DNA of 64,000 bases from Euwallacea fornicatus (lineage: Eukaryota > Arthropoda > Insecta > Coleoptera > Curculionidae). The translations under genes were made by a program, and so were the position numbers. Below the pieces are notes generated by a model. It was not told the DNA's origin. It searched no databases and saw nothing but the letters and a program-made list of their open reading frames with translations. This document shows positions 33,976-47,000 of this stretch, in pieces. Position 1 is the stretch's first letter. Every line of letters starts with the position of its first letter. Location: assembly GCF_040115645.1 (NCBI RefSeq), contig NW_027096103.1:1-64000 (forward strand), written 5' to 3'.

Positions 33976-34522
33976 ATTTACGTTAATTGATTCTAATGAT
34001 ATATTGTTAAATGATTCAATTAAATTAGCTTCGTTAATCGGCTCAATCTTGATAGCGCCTAATTATAACAATTAATACACCTTTTAGTTTTAAAATTCTA
34101 AAATACTACTACTATCAAAACTACTAATTTTTCAGTAAATATCGGCAACAATAATGGACAAATAATAAAATTCGTAAAAGAAAATAATAAACTTACATTA
34201 AAATGAAGATCAGTATTTTCATACTGTTGTTCTCTGGTCAAATGGTAGTTCCTCTTTCCAGCTGTCAGCAGGGCAGGCGATTTTTGTCCTTTCCTGTGAG
34301 TGCTTATTCTGAGGCCTGGAACGATCGATATACCCTCGATTAATGGTCCAGGGGTTGTAGCGTTCTGCTGTTCCCGTTCAGTTACCAAGTTGATGCTTTG
34401 CCAGTAGGTACCTTCTATTGGTCTCCTCTTCTTCACTGGTTAGCGGCTTCCTTGGAGTTAGGTTCTATGAGCAAAATCTTAAAAGATACCGGCTCAAAAT
34501 ATTCAGTTTTGAGCGTCTCAAA
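33976..34522 (-). other. 5' leader (untranslated region) of the LTR element
   Basis: About 550 bp between the primer binding site and gag. It holds a 112-codon open frame (34098-34436) with no recognisable domain. Inside it is a good splice-donor consensus, GTAAGT in element orientation (ACTTAC at 34191-34196), which could serve the spliced env RNA. Packaging signals would be expected here but cannot be recognised by eye. Confidence 0.6.
34191..34196 (-). promoter_or_regulatory. Candidate splice donor GTAAGT in the leader
   Basis: In element orientation TTTTAAT|GTAAGT matches the 5' splice-site consensus. It lies upstream of gag, the expected place for the donor of a spliced env transcript. 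No transcript evidence is available, and the acceptor is not assigned. Confidence 0.45.
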
Positions 34523-34540
34523 ATCCGTACGACTGCGCCA
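34523..34540 (-). promoter_or_regulatory. Primer binding site, tRNA-Ser-like
   Basis: In element orientation TGGCGCAGTCGTACGGAT follows the 5' LTR, its first T being the last LTR base. The first 11 bases (TGGCGCAGTCG) match the complement of an insect tRNA-Ser 3' end with CCA, as used by several errantiviruses related to 17.6 and 297. The rest differs from the Drosophila tRNA I remember, so the exact host tRNA is open. Confidence 0.7.
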
Positions 34541-34745
34541 GTTATTTTTCAGATTAAATAAAGCAGCTTTTAAAAAATCACTAATTTATTAAACTGAAAT
34601 TAACCTGAACAAGAATCACGTAAAACGTGCAGCGAGAATGAACGAATACAAACAACAACGCTTATACAGTCAACCTCTTATTTATACCTAGGCTAGCGCT
34701 ACGTCACAGCATTTATGCTGATGCCGTCGTATCTATACTGTAACA
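34540..34745 (-). repeat. 5' LTR (206 bp)
   Basis: Matches 28663-28868 base for base as far as I can read, offset by 5877. It would drive transcription toward lower coordinates. It carries a palindromic CACGTTTTACGTG and an AGCATAAATGCT dyad of unknown role. Confidence 0.95.
34679..34686 (-). promoter_or_regulatory. TATA box in the 5' LTR
   Basis: TATAAATA in element orientation (context GGTATAAATAAGAGG), about 60 bases into the LTR, placed to start the genomic transcript within the LTR. Confidence 0.65.
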
Positions 34746-34749
34746 GGCG
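34746..34749. other. Target-site duplication GGCG, right copy
   Basis: GGCG directly after the LTR end CTGTAACA, continuing as satellite GGCGATATCTCGC. It matches 28659-28662. Confidence 0.9.
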
Positions 34750-35569
34750 ATATCTCGCAAACGCTACAACCAATTTTGTTCAAATCGTCTCCTTTTGGCA
34801 AAATAAGCATAATAAGGACTTAAACGGCAAATCGTCAATTTGGCTCTAATAGAAGCGGCACTTTTTGGCCAAATGGTACAATTTGGCGATATCTCGCAAA
34901 CGCTACAACCAATTTTGTTCAAATCGTCTCCTTTTGGCAAAATAAGCATAATAAGGCCTTAAACGGCAAATCGTCAATTTGGCTCTACTAGAAGCGGCAC
35001 TTTTTGGCCAAATCGTACAATTTGGCGATATCTCGCAAACGCTACAACCAATTTTGTTCAAATCGTCTCCTTTTGGCAAAATAAGCATAATAAGGCCTTA
35101 AACGGCAAATCGTCAATTTGGCTCTAATAGAAGCGGCACTTTTTGGCCAAATCGTACAAATTGGCGATATCTCGCAAACGCTACAACCAATTTTGTTCAA
35201 ATCGTCTCCTTTTGGCAAAATAAGCATAATAAGGCCTTAAACGGCAAATCGTCAATTTGGCTCTAATAGAAACGGCACTTTTTGGCCAAATTGTAAAATT
35301 TGGCGATATCTCGCAAACGCTACAACCAATTTTGTTCAAATCGTCTCCTTTTGGCAAAATAAGCATAATAAGGCCTTAAACGGCAAATCGTCAATTTGGC
35401 TCTAATAGAAGCGGCACTTTTTGGCCAAATCTTATGATTTGGCGATATCTCGCAAACGCTACAACCAATTTTGTTCAAATCGTTTCCTTTTGGCAAAATA
35501 AGCATAATACGGCCTTAAACGGCAAATCGTCAATTTGGCTCTAATAGAAGCGGCACTTTGTGGCCAAAT

Positions 35570-36830
35570 CGAACAATTAGGCGATATTTCGCCAACGCTT
35601 CAACCAATTTTGTTCAAATCGTCTCCTTTTGGCAAAATAAGCATAATAAGGCCTTAAACGGCAAATCGTCAATTTGGCTCTAATAGAAGCGGCACTTTTT
35701 GGCCAAATCTTATGATTTGGCGATATTTCGCCAACGCTTCAACCAATTTTGTTCAAATCGTCTCCTTTTGGCAAAATAAGCATAATAAGGCCTTAAACGG
35801 CAAATCGTCAATTTGGCTCTAATAGAAGCGGCACTTTTTGGCCAAATCTTACGATTTGGCGATATTTCGCCAACGCTATAACCAATTTTGATCAAATCGT
35901 CTCCTTTTGGCAAAATAAGCATAATAAGGCCTTAAACGGCAAATCGTCAATTTGGCTCTAATAGAAGCGGCACTTTTTGGCCAAATCTTAAGATTTGGCG
36001 TTATCTAGCAAACGCTACAACCAATTTTGTTCAAATCGTCTCCTTTTGGCTACATAAGCATAATAAGGCCTTAAACGGCAAATCGTCAATTTGGCTCTAA
36101 TAGAAGTGGCACTTTTTGGCCAAATCTTATCATTTGGCGTTATCTCGCAAACGCTACAACCAATTTTGTTCAAATCGTCTCCTTTTGGCAAAATAAGCAT
36201 AATAAGGCCTTAAACGGCAAATCGTCAATTTGGCTCTAATAGAAGCGGCACTTTTTGGCCAAATCGTACAATTTGGCGATATTTCGCCAACGCTTCAACC
36301 AATTTTGTTCAAATCGTTTCCTTTTGGCAAAATAAGCATAATAAGGCCTTAAACGGCAAATCGTCAATTTGGCTCTAATAGAAGCGGCACTTTTTGGCCA
36401 AATCGTACAATTTGGCGATATTTCGCCAACGCTTCAACCAATTTTGTTCAAATAGTCTCCTTTTGGCAAAATAAGCATAATAAGGCCTTAAATGGCAAAT
36501 CGTCAATGTGGCTCTAATAGAAGCGGCACTTTTTGGCCAAATCTTATGATTTGGCGATATTTCGCCAACGCTACAACCAATTTTGTTCAAATCATCTCCT
36601 TTTGGCAAAATAAGCATAATAAGGCCTTAAACGGCTAATCGTCAATTTGGCTCTAATAGAAGCGGCACTTTTTGGCCAAATCGTACAATTTGGCGATATT
36701 TCGCCAACGCTTCAACCAATTTTGTTCAAATCGTCTCCTTTTGGCAAAATAAGCATAATAAGGCCTTAAACGGCAAATCGTCAATTTGGCTCTAATAGAA
36801 GCGGCACTTTTTGGCCAAATTGTACAATTT
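35570..36830 (-). repeat. Block of diverged satellite monomers
   Basis: Several copies here read GATATTTCGCCAACGCTTCAACC instead of GATATCTCGCAAACGCTACAACC. The block also has many single private changes, for example GATCAAATCG, TTATCTAGCAAACG, GGCTACATAAGC, AATAGTCTCC and AATGTGGCTC. The TTTCGCCAACG form is shared with the long monomers, suggesting an older or separate subfamily that has escaped homogenisation. Confidence 0.8.
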
Positions 36831-36899
36831 GGCGATATCTCGCAAACGCTACAACCAATTTTGTTCAAATCGTCTCCTTTTGGCAAAATAAGCATAATA

Positions 36900-39800
36900 A
36901 GGCCTTAAACGGCAAATCGTCAATTTGGCTCAAATAGAAGCGGCACTTTTTGGCCAAATCGTACAAATTGGCGATATCTCGCAAACGCTACAACCAATTT
37001 TGTTCAAATCGTCTCCTTTTGGCAAAATAAGCATAATAAGGCCTTAAACGGCAAATCGTCAATTTGGCTCAAATAGAAGCGGCACTTTTTGGCCAAATCT
37101 TATGATTTGGCGATATCTCGCAAACGCTACAACCAATTTTGTTCAAATCGTCTCCTTTTGGCAAAATAAGCATAATAAGGCCTTAAACGGCAAATCGTCA
37201 ATTTGGCTCTAATAGAAGCGGCACTTTTTGGCCAAATCTTATGATTTGGCGATATCTCGCAAACGCTACAAGCAATTTTGTTCAAATCGTCTCCTTTTGG
37301 CAAAATAAGCATAATAAGGCCTTAAACGGCAAATCGTCAATTTGGCTCTAATAGAAGCGGCACTTTTTGGCCAAATCTTATGATTTGGCGATATCTCGCA
37401 AACGCTACAACCAATTTTGTTCAAATCGTCTCCTTTTGGCAAAATAAACATAATAAGGCCTTAAACGGCAAATCATCAATTTGGCTCTAATAGAAGCGGC
37501 ACTTTTTGGCCAAATCGTACAATTTGGCGATATCTCGCAAACGCTACAACCAATTTTGTTCAAATCGTCTCCTTTTGGCAAAATAAGCATAATAAGGCCT
37601 TAAACGGCAAATCGTCAATTTGGCTCTAATAGAAGCGGCACTTTTTGGCCAAATTGTACAATTTGGCGATATCTCGCAAACGCTACAACCAATTTTGTTC
37701 AAATCGTCTCCTTTTGGCAAAATAAGCATAATAAGGCCTTAAACGGCAAATCGTCAATTTGGCTCAAATAGAAGCGGCACTTTTTGGCCAAATCGTACAA
37801 ATTGGCGATATCTCGCAAACGCTACAACCAATTTTGTTCAAATCGTCTCCTTTTGGCAAAATAAGCATAATAAGGCCTTAAACGGCAAATCGTCAATTTG
37901 GCTCAAATAGAAGCGGCACTTTTTGGCCAAATCTTATGATTTGGCGATATCTCGCAAACGCTACAACCAATTTTGTTCAAATCGTCTCCTTTTGGCAAAA
38001 TAAGCATAATAAGGCCTTAAACGGCAAATCGTCAATTTGGCTCTACTAGAAGCGGCACTTTTTGGCCAAATCTTATGATTTGGCGATATCTCGCAAACGG
38101 TACAACCAATTTTGTTCAAATCGTCTCCTTTTGGCAAAATAAGCATAATAAGGCCTTAAACGGCAAATCGTCAATTTGGCTCTAATAGAAGCGGCACTTT
38201 TTGGCCAAATCTTATGATTTGGCGATATCTCGCAAACGGTACAACCAATTTTGTTCAAATCGTCTCCTTTTGGCAAAATAAGCATAATAAGGCCTTAAAC
38301 GGCAAATCGTCAATTTGGCTCTAATAGAAGCGGCACTTTTTGGCCAAATCTTATGATTTGGCGATATCTCGCAAACGCTACAACCAATTTTGTTCAAATC
38401 GTCTCCTTTTGGCAAAATAAGCATAATAAGGCCTTAAACGGCAAATCGTCAATTTGGCTCTAATAGAAGCGGCACTTTTTGTCCAAATCGTACAATTTGG
38501 CGATATCTCGCAAACGCTACTACCAATTTTGTTCAAATCGTCTCCTTTTGGCAAAATAAGCATAACAAGGCCTTAAACGGCAAATCGTCAATTTGGCTCT
38601 AATAGAAGTGGCACTTTTTGGCCAAATCTTATGATTTGGCGATATCTCGCAAACGCTACAAGCAATTTTGTTCAAATCGTCTCCTTTTGGCAAAATAAGC
38701 ATAATAAGGCCTTAAACGGCAAATCGTCAATTTGGCTCTAATAGAAGCGGCACTTTTTGGCCAAATCTTATGATTTGGCGATATCTCGCAAACGCTACAA
38801 GCAATTTTGTTCAAATCGTCTCCTTTTGGCAAAATAAGCATAATAAGGCCTTAAACGGCAAATCGTCAATTTGGCTCTAATAGAAGCGGCACTTTTTGGC
38901 CAAATCTTATGATTTGGCGATATCTCGCAAACGCTACAAGCAATTTTGTTCAAATCGTCTCCTTTTGGCAAAATAAGCATAATAAGGCCTTAAACGGCAA
39001 ATCGTCAATTTGGCTCTACTAGAAGCGGCACTTTTTGGCCAAATCTTATGATTTGGCGATATCTCGCAAACGCTACAACCAATTTTGTTCAAATCGTCTC
39101 CTTTTGGCAAAATAAGCATAATAAGGCCTTAAACGGCAAATCGTCAATTTGGCTCTAATAGAAGCGGCACTTTTTGGCCAAATTGTACAATTTGGCGATA
39201 TCTCGCAAACGCTACAACCAATTTTGTTCAAATCGTCTCCTTTTGGCAAAATAAGCATAATAAGGCCTTAAACGGCAAATCGTCAATTTGGCTCTAATAG
39301 AAGCGGCACTTTTTGGCCAAATCTTATGATTTGGCGATATCTCGCAAACGCTACAAGCAATTTTGTTCAAATCGTCTCCTTTTGGCAAAATAAGCATAAT
39401 AAGGCCTTAAACGGCAAATCGTCAATTTGGCTCTACTAGAAGCGGCACTTTTTGGCCAAATCTTATGATTTGGCGATATCTCGCAAACGCTACAACCAAT
39501 TTTGTTCAAATCGTCTCCTTTTGGCAAAATAAGCATAATAAGGCCTTAAACGGCAAATCGTCAATTTGGCTCTAATAGAAGCGGCACTTTTTGGCCAAAT
39601 TGTACAATTTGGCGATATCTCGCAAACGCTACAACCAATTTTGTTCAAATCGTCTCCTTTTGGCAAAATAAGCATAATAAGGCCTTAAACGGCAAATCGT
39701 CAATTTGGCTCAAATAGAAGCGGCACTTTTTGGCCAAATCGTACAAATTGGCGATATCTCGCAAACGCTACAACCAATTTTGTTCAAATCGTCTCCTTTT

Positions 39801-41482
39801 GGCAAAATAAGCATAATAAGGCCTTAAACGGCAAATCGTCAATTTGGCTCAAATAGAAGCGGCACTTTTTGGCCAAATCTTATGATTTGGCGATATCTCG
39901 CAAACGCTACAACCAATTTTGTTCAAATCGTCTCCTTTTGGCAAAATAAGCATAATAAGGCCTTAAACGGCAAATCGTCAATTTGGCTCTAATAGAAGCG
40001 GCACTTTTTGGCCAAATCTTATGATTTGGCGATATCTCGCAAACGCTACAAGCAATTTTGTTCAAATCGTCTCCTTTTGGCAAAATAAGCATAATAAGGC
40101 CTTAAACGGCAAATCGTCAATTTGGCTCTAATAGAAGCGGCACTTTTTGGCCAAATCTTATGATTTGGCGATATCTCGCAAACGCTACAACCAATTTTGT
40201 TCAAATCGTCTCCTTTTGGCAAAATAAACATAATAAGGCCTTAAACGGCAAATCATCAATTTGGCTCTAATAGAAGCGGCACTTTTTGGCCAAATCGTAC
40301 AATTTGGCGATATCTCGCAAACGCTACAACCAATTTTGTTCAAATCGTCTCCTTTTGGCAAAATAAGCATAATAAGGCCTTAAACGGCAAATCGTCAATT
40401 TGGCTCTAATAGAAGCGGCACTTTTTGGCCAAATTGTACAATTTGGCGATATCTCGCAAACGCTACAACCAATTTTGTTCAAATCGTCTCCTTTTGGCAA
40501 AATAAGCATAATAAGGCCTTAAACGGCAAATCGTCAATTTGGCTCAAATAGAAGCGGCACTTTTTGGCCAAATCGTACAAATTGGCGATATCTCGCAAAC
40601 GCTACAACCAATTTTGTTCAAATCGTCTCCTTTTGGCAAAATAAGCATAATAAGGCCTTAAACGGCAAATCGTCAATTTGGCTCAAATAGAAGCGGCACT
40701 TTTTGGCCAAATCTTATGATTTGGCGATATCTCGCAAACGCTACAACCAATTTTGTTCAAATCGTCTCCTTTTGGCAAAATAAGCATAATAAGGCCTTAA
40801 ACGGCAAATCGTCAATTTGGCTATACTAGAAGCGGCACTTTTTGGCCAAATCTTATGATTTGGCGATATCTCGCAAACGGTACAACCAATTTTGTTCAAA
40901 TCGTCTCCTTTTGGCAAAATAAGCATAATAAGGCCTTAAACGGCAAATCGTCAATTTGGCTCTAATAGAAGCGGCACTTTTTGGCCAAATCTTATGATTT
41001 GGCGATATCTCGCAAACGGTACAACCAATTTTGTTCAAATCGTCTCCTTTTGGCAAAATAAGCATAATAAGGCCTTAAACGGCAAATCGTCAATTTGGCT
41101 CTAATAGAAGCGGCACTTTTTGGCCAAATCTTATGATTTGGCGATATCTCGCAAACGCTACAACCAATTTTGTTCAAATCGTCTCCTTTTGGCAAAATAA
41201 GCATAATAAGGCCTTAAACGGCAAATCGTCAATTTGGCTCTAATAGAAGCGGCACTTTTTGTCCAAATCGTACAATTTGGCGATATCTCGCAAACGCTAC
41301 TACCAATTTTGTTCAAATCGTCTCCTTTTGGCAAAATAAGCATAACAAGGCCTTAAACGGCAAATCGTCAATTTGGCTCTAATAGAAGTGGCACTTTTTG
41401 GCCAAATCTTATGATTTGGCGATATCTCGCAAACGCTACAAGCAATTTTGTTCAAATCGTCTCCTTTTGGCAAAATAAGCAT
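36900..41482 (-). repeat. Higher-order repeat, 20 monomers (2780 bp)
   Basis: The block around 37127-38702 recurs at 39907-41482, shifted by exactly 2780 bp. Shared private variants are AAATAAACATAATAAGG (37444 and 40224 region), AAATCATCAATTTGG, TTTTTGTCCAAATCG with ACGCTACTACC, and AGAAGTGGCAC. Single later differences, such as GGCTATACTAG near 40821, show slight divergence after duplication. Confidence 0.85.
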
Positions 41483-42433
41483 AATAAGGCCTTAAACGGC
41501 AAATCGTCAATTTGGCTCTAATAGAAGCGGCACTTTTTGGCCAAATTGTACAATTTGGCGATATCTCGCAAACGCTACAACCAATTTTATTCAAATCATC
41601 TCCTTTTGGCAAAATAAGCATAATAAGGCCTTAAACGGCAAATCGTCAATTTGGCTCTAATAGAAGCGGCACTTTTTGGCCAAATCGTACAATTTGGCGA
41701 TATCTCGCAAACGCTACAACCAATTTTGTTCAAATCGTCTCCTTTTGGCAAAATAAGCATAATAAGGCCTTAAACGGCAAATCGTCAATTTGGCTCTACT
41801 AGAAGCGGCACTTTTTGGCCAAATCTTATGATTTGGCGATATCTCGCAAACGCTACAACCAATTTTGTTCAAATCGTCTCCTTTTGGCAAAATAAGCATA
41901 ATAAGGCCTTAAACGGCAAATCGTCAATTTGGCTCTAATAGAAGCGGCACTTTTTGGCCAAATCTTATGATTTGGCGATATCTCGCAAACGCTACAACCA
42001 ATTTTGTTCAAATCGTCTCCTTTTGGCAAAATAAGCATAATAAGGCCTTAAACGGCAAATCGTCAATTTGGCTCAAATAGAAGCGGCACTTTTTGGCCAA
42101 ATCGTACAATTTGGCGATATCTCGCAAACGCTACAACCAATTTTGTTCAAATCGTCTCCTTTTGGCAAAATAAGCATAATAAGGCCTTAAACGGCAAATC
42201 GTCAATTTGGCTCTAATTGAAGCGGCACTTTTTGGCCAAATTGTACAATTTGGCGATATCTCGCAAACGCTACAACCAATTTTGTTCAAATCGTCTCCTT
42301 TTGGCAAAATAAGCATAATAAGGCCTTAAACGGCAAATCGTCAATTTGGCTCTAATAGAAGCGGCACTTTTTGGCCAAATCTTATGATTTGGCGATATCT
42401 CGCAAACGCTACAACCAATTTTGTTCAAATCGT

Positions 42434-43520
42434 CTCCCTTTGGCAAAATAAGCATAATAAGGCCTTAAACGGCAAATCGTCAATTTGGCTCAAATAGAAG
42501 CGGCACTTTTTGGCCAAATTGTACAATTTGGCGATATCTCGCAAACGCTACAACCAATTTTGTTCAAATCGTCTCCTTTTGGCAAAATAAGCATAATAAG
42601 GCCTTAAACGGCAAATCGTCAATTTGGCTCTAATAGAAGCGGCACTTTTTGGCCAAATCTTATGATTTGGCGATATCTCGCAAACGCTACAACCAATTTT
42701 GTTCAAATCGTCTCCCTTTGGCAAAATAAGCATAATAAGGCCTTAAACGGCAAATCGTCAATTTGGCTCAAATAGAAGCGGCACTTTTTGGCCAAATTGT
42801 ACAATTTGGCGATATCTCGCAAACGCTACAACCAATTTTGTTCAAATCGTCTCCCTTTGGCAAAATAAGCATAATAAGGCCTTAAACGGCAAATCGTCAA
42901 TTTGGCTCAAATAGAAGCGGAACTTTTTGGCCAAATTGTACAATTTGGCGATATCTCGCAAACGCTACAACCAATTTTGTTCAAATCGTCTCCTTTTGGC
43001 AAAATAAGCATAATAAGGCCTTAAACGGCAAATCGTCAATTTGGCTCTAATAGAAGCGGCACTTTTTGGCCAAATCTTATGATTTGGCGATATCTCGCAA
43101 ACGCTACAACCAATTTTGTTCAAATCGTCTCCCTTTGGCAAAATAAGCATAATAAGGCCTTAAACGGCAAATCGTCAATTTGGCTCAAATAGAAGCGGCA
43201 CTTTTTGGCCAAATTGTACAATTTGGCGATATCTCGCAAACGCTACAACCAATTTTGTTCAAATCGTCTCCCTTTGGCAAAATAAGCATAATAAGGCCTT
43301 AAACGGCAAATCGTCAATTTGGCTCAAATAGAAGCGGAACTTTTTGGCCAAATTGTACAATTTGGCGATATCTCGCAAACGCTACAACCAATTTTGTTCA
43401 AATCGTCTCCTTTTGGCAAAATAAGCATAATAAGGCCTTAAACGGCAAATCGTCAATTTGGCTCTAATAGAAGCGGCACTTTTTGGCCAAATCTTATGAT
43501 TTGGCGATATCTCGCAAACG
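42434..43520 (-). repeat. Short higher-order repeat, 3 monomers (417 bp)
   Basis: TCTCCCTTTGG (for TCTCCTTTTGG) and GAAGCGGAACTTTTT variants recur in step; the latter lies near 42916 and 43333, 417 bp apart. The pattern of one standard and two CCCTTTGG monomers repeats about two and a half times. Confidence 0.8.
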
Positions 43521-44076
43521 CTACAACCAATTTTGTTCAAATCGTCTCCTTTTGGCAAAATAAGCATAATAAGGCCTTAAACGGCAAATCGTCAATTTGG
43601 CTCTACTAGAAGCGGCACTTTTTGGCCAAATCGTACAATTTGGCGATATCTCGCAAACGCTACAAGCAATTTTGTTCAAATCGTCTCCTTTTGGCAAAAT
43701 AAGCATAATAAGGCCTTAAACGGCAAATCGTCAATTTGGCTCTAATAGAAGCGGCACTTTTTGGCCAAATCGTACAATTTGGCGATATCTCGCAAACGCT
43801 ACAACCAATTTTGTTCAAATCGTCTCCCTTTGGCAAAATAAGCATAATAAGGCCTTAAACGGCAAATCGTCAATTTGGCTCAAATAGAAGCGGCACTTTT
43901 TGGCCAAATTGTACAATTTGGCGATATCTCGCAAACGCTACAACCAATTTTGTTCAAATCGTCTCCCTTTGGCAAAATAAGCATAATAAGGCCTTAAACG
44001 GCAAATCGTCAATTTGGCTCAAATAGAAGCGGCACTTTTTGGCCAAATCTTATGATTTGGCGATATCTCGCAAACG

Positions 44077-47000
44077 CTACAACCAATTTTGTTCAAATCG
44101 TCTCCTTTTGGCAAAATAAGCATAATAAGGCCTTAAACGGCAAATCGTCAATTTGGCTCTAATAGAAGCGGCACTTTTTGGCCAAATCGTACAATTTGGC
44201 GATATCTCGCAAACGCTACAACCAATTTTGTTCAAATCGTCTCCTTTTGGCAAAATAAGCATAATAAGGCCTTAAACGGCAAATCGTCAATTTGGCTCTA
44301 CTAGAAGCGGCACTTTTTGGCCAAATCTTATGATTTGGCGATATCTCGCAAACGGTACAACCAATTTTGTTCAAATCGTCTCCTTTTGGCAAAATAAGCA
44401 TAATAAGGCCTTAAACGGCAAATCATCAATTTGGCTCTAATAGAAGCGGCACTTTTTGGCCAAATCGTACAATTTGGCGATATCTCGCAAACGCTACAAC
44501 CAATTTTGTTCAAATCGTCTCCTTTTGGCAAAATAAGCATAATAAGGCCTTAAACGGCAAATCGTCAATTTGGCTCTACTAGAAGCGGCACTTTTTGGCC
44601 AAATCTTATGATTTGGCGATATCTCGCAAACGCTACAACCAATTTTGTTCAAATCGTCTCCTTTTGGCAAAATAAGCATAATAAGGCCTTAAACGGCAAA
44701 TCGTCAATTTGGCTCTACTAGAAGCGGCACTTTTTGGCCAAATCTTATGATTTGGCGATATCTCGCAAACGCTACAACCAATTTTGTTCAAATCGTCTCC
44801 TTTTGGCAAAATAAGCATAATAAGGCCTTAAACGGCAAATCGTCAATTTGGCTCTAATAGAAGCGGCACTTTTTGGCCAAATCTTACGATTTGGCGATAT
44901 CTCGCAAACGCTACAACCAATTTTGTTCAAATCGTCTCCTTTTGGCAAAATAAGCATAATAAGGCCTTAAACGGCAAATCGTCAATTTGGCTCTACTAGA
45001 AGCGGCACTTTTTGGCCAAATCGTACAATTTGGCGATATCTCGCAAACGCTACAACCAATTTTGTTCAAATCGTCTCCTTTTGGCAAAATAAGCATAATA
45101 AGGCCTTAAACGGCAAATCGTCAATTTGGCTCTAATAGAAGCGGCACTTTTTGGCCAAATCTTATGATTTGGCGATATCTCGCAAACGCTACAAGCAATT
45201 TTGTTCAAATCGTCTCCTTTTGGCAAAATAAGCATAATAAGGCCTTAAACGGCAAATCGTCAATTTGGCTCTACTAGAAGCGGCACTTTTTGGCCAAATC
45301 TTATGATTTGGCGATATCTCGCAAACGCTACAACCAATTTTGTTCAAATCGTCTCCTTTTGGCAAAATAAGCATAATAAGGCCTTAAACGGCAAATCGTC
45401 AATTTGGCTCTAATAGAAGCGGCACTTTTTGGCCAAATCGTACAATTTGGCGATATCTCGCAAACGCTACAACCAATTTTGTTCAAATCGTCTCCTTTTG
45501 GCAAAATAAGCATAATAAGGCCTTAAACGGCAAATCGTCAATTTGGCTCTACTAGAAGCGGCACTTTTTGGCCAAATCTTATGATTTGGCGATATCTCGC
45601 AAACGGTACAACCAATTTTGTTCAAATCGTCTCCTTTTGGCAAAATAAGCATAATAAGGCCTTAAACGGCAAATCGTCAATTTGGCTCAAATAGAAGCGG
45701 CACTTTTTGGCCAAATCTTATGATTTGGCGATATCTCGCAAACGCTACAACCAATTTTGTTCAAATCGTCTCCTTTTGGCAAAATAAGCATAATAAGGCC
45801 TTAAACGGCAAATCGTCAATTTGGCTCTAATAGAAGCGGCACTTTTTGGCCAAATCGTACAATTTGGCGATATCTCGCAAACGCTACAACCAATTTTGTT
45901 CAAATCGTCTCCTTTTGGCAAAATAAGCATAATAAGGCCTTAAACGGCAAATCGTCAATTTGGCTCTACTAGAAGCGGCACTTTTTGGCCAAATCTTATG
46001 ATTTGGCGATATCTCGCAAACGGTACAACCAATTTTGTTCAAATCGTCTCCTTTTGGCAAAATAAGCATAATAAGGCCTTAAACGGCAAATCATCAATTT
46101 GGCTCTAATAGAAGCGGCACTTTTTGGCCAAATCGTACAATTTGGCGATATCTCGCAAACGCTACAACCAATTTTGTTCAAATCGTCTCCTTTTGGCAAA
46201 ATAAGCATAATAAGGCCTTAAACGGCAAATCGTCAATTTGGCTCTACTAGAAGCGGCACTTTTTGGCCAAATCTTATGATTTGGCGATATCTCGCAAACG
46301 CTACAAGCAATTTTGTTCAAATCGTCTCCTTTTGGCAAAATAAGCATAATAAGGCCTTAAACGGCAAATCGTCAATTTGGCTCTACTAGAAGCGGCACTT
46401 TTTGGCCAAATCTTATGATTTGGCGATATCTCGCAAACGCTACAACCAATTTTGTTCAAATCGTCTCCTTTTGGCAAAATAAGCATAATAAGGCCTTAAA
46501 CGGCAAATCGTCAATTTGGCTCTAATAGAAGCGGCACTTTTTGGCCAAATCTTACGATTTGGCGATATCTCGCAAACGCTACAACCAATTTTGTTCAAAT
46601 CGTCTCCTTTTGGCAAAATAAGCATAATAAGGCCTTAAACGGCAAATCGTCAATTTGGCTCTACTAGAAGCGGCACTTTTTGGCCAAATCGTACAATTTG
46701 GCGATATCTCGCAAACGCTACAACCAATTTTGTTCAAATCGTCTCCTTTTGGCAAAATAAGCATAATAAGGCCTTAAACGGCAAATCGTCAATTTGGCTC
46801 TAATAGAAGCGGCACTTTTTGGCCAAATCTTATGATTTGGCGATATCTCGCAAACGCTACAAGCAATTTTGTTCAAATCGTCTCCTTTTGGCAAAATAAG
46901 CATAATAAGGCCTTAAACGGCAAATCGTCAATTTGGCTCTACTAGAAGCGGCACTTTTTGGCCAAATCTTATGATTTGGCGATATCTCGCAAACGCTACA

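Larger units (their letters stand above)
28663..34745 (-). mobile_element. Gypsy-group, env-bearing (errantivirus-like) LTR retrotransposon, 6083 bp
   Basis: Read on the minus strand, the order is LTR, primer binding site, leader, gag, pol, env, purine tract, LTR. Both LTRs are 206 bp and looked identical on reading, and both target duplications match, so the insertion is intact and recent. Gag lacks a zinc knuckle, pol lies in the -1 frame relative to gag, and a third ORF encodes a fusion-type envelope. Together these fit insect errantiviruses. The coding region is short for such elements because pol lacks reverse transcriptase and RNase H. The copy cannot move alone, but its RNA could have been copied by enzymes from a complete relative. 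Confidence 0.95.

Noticed and set aside
34098..34436. 112-codon open frame in the leader of the LTR element as an extra gene
   Set aside because: No domain is visible, the end is a simple hydrophobic stretch, and it overlaps a splice-donor consensus. More likely leader sequence than a protein.
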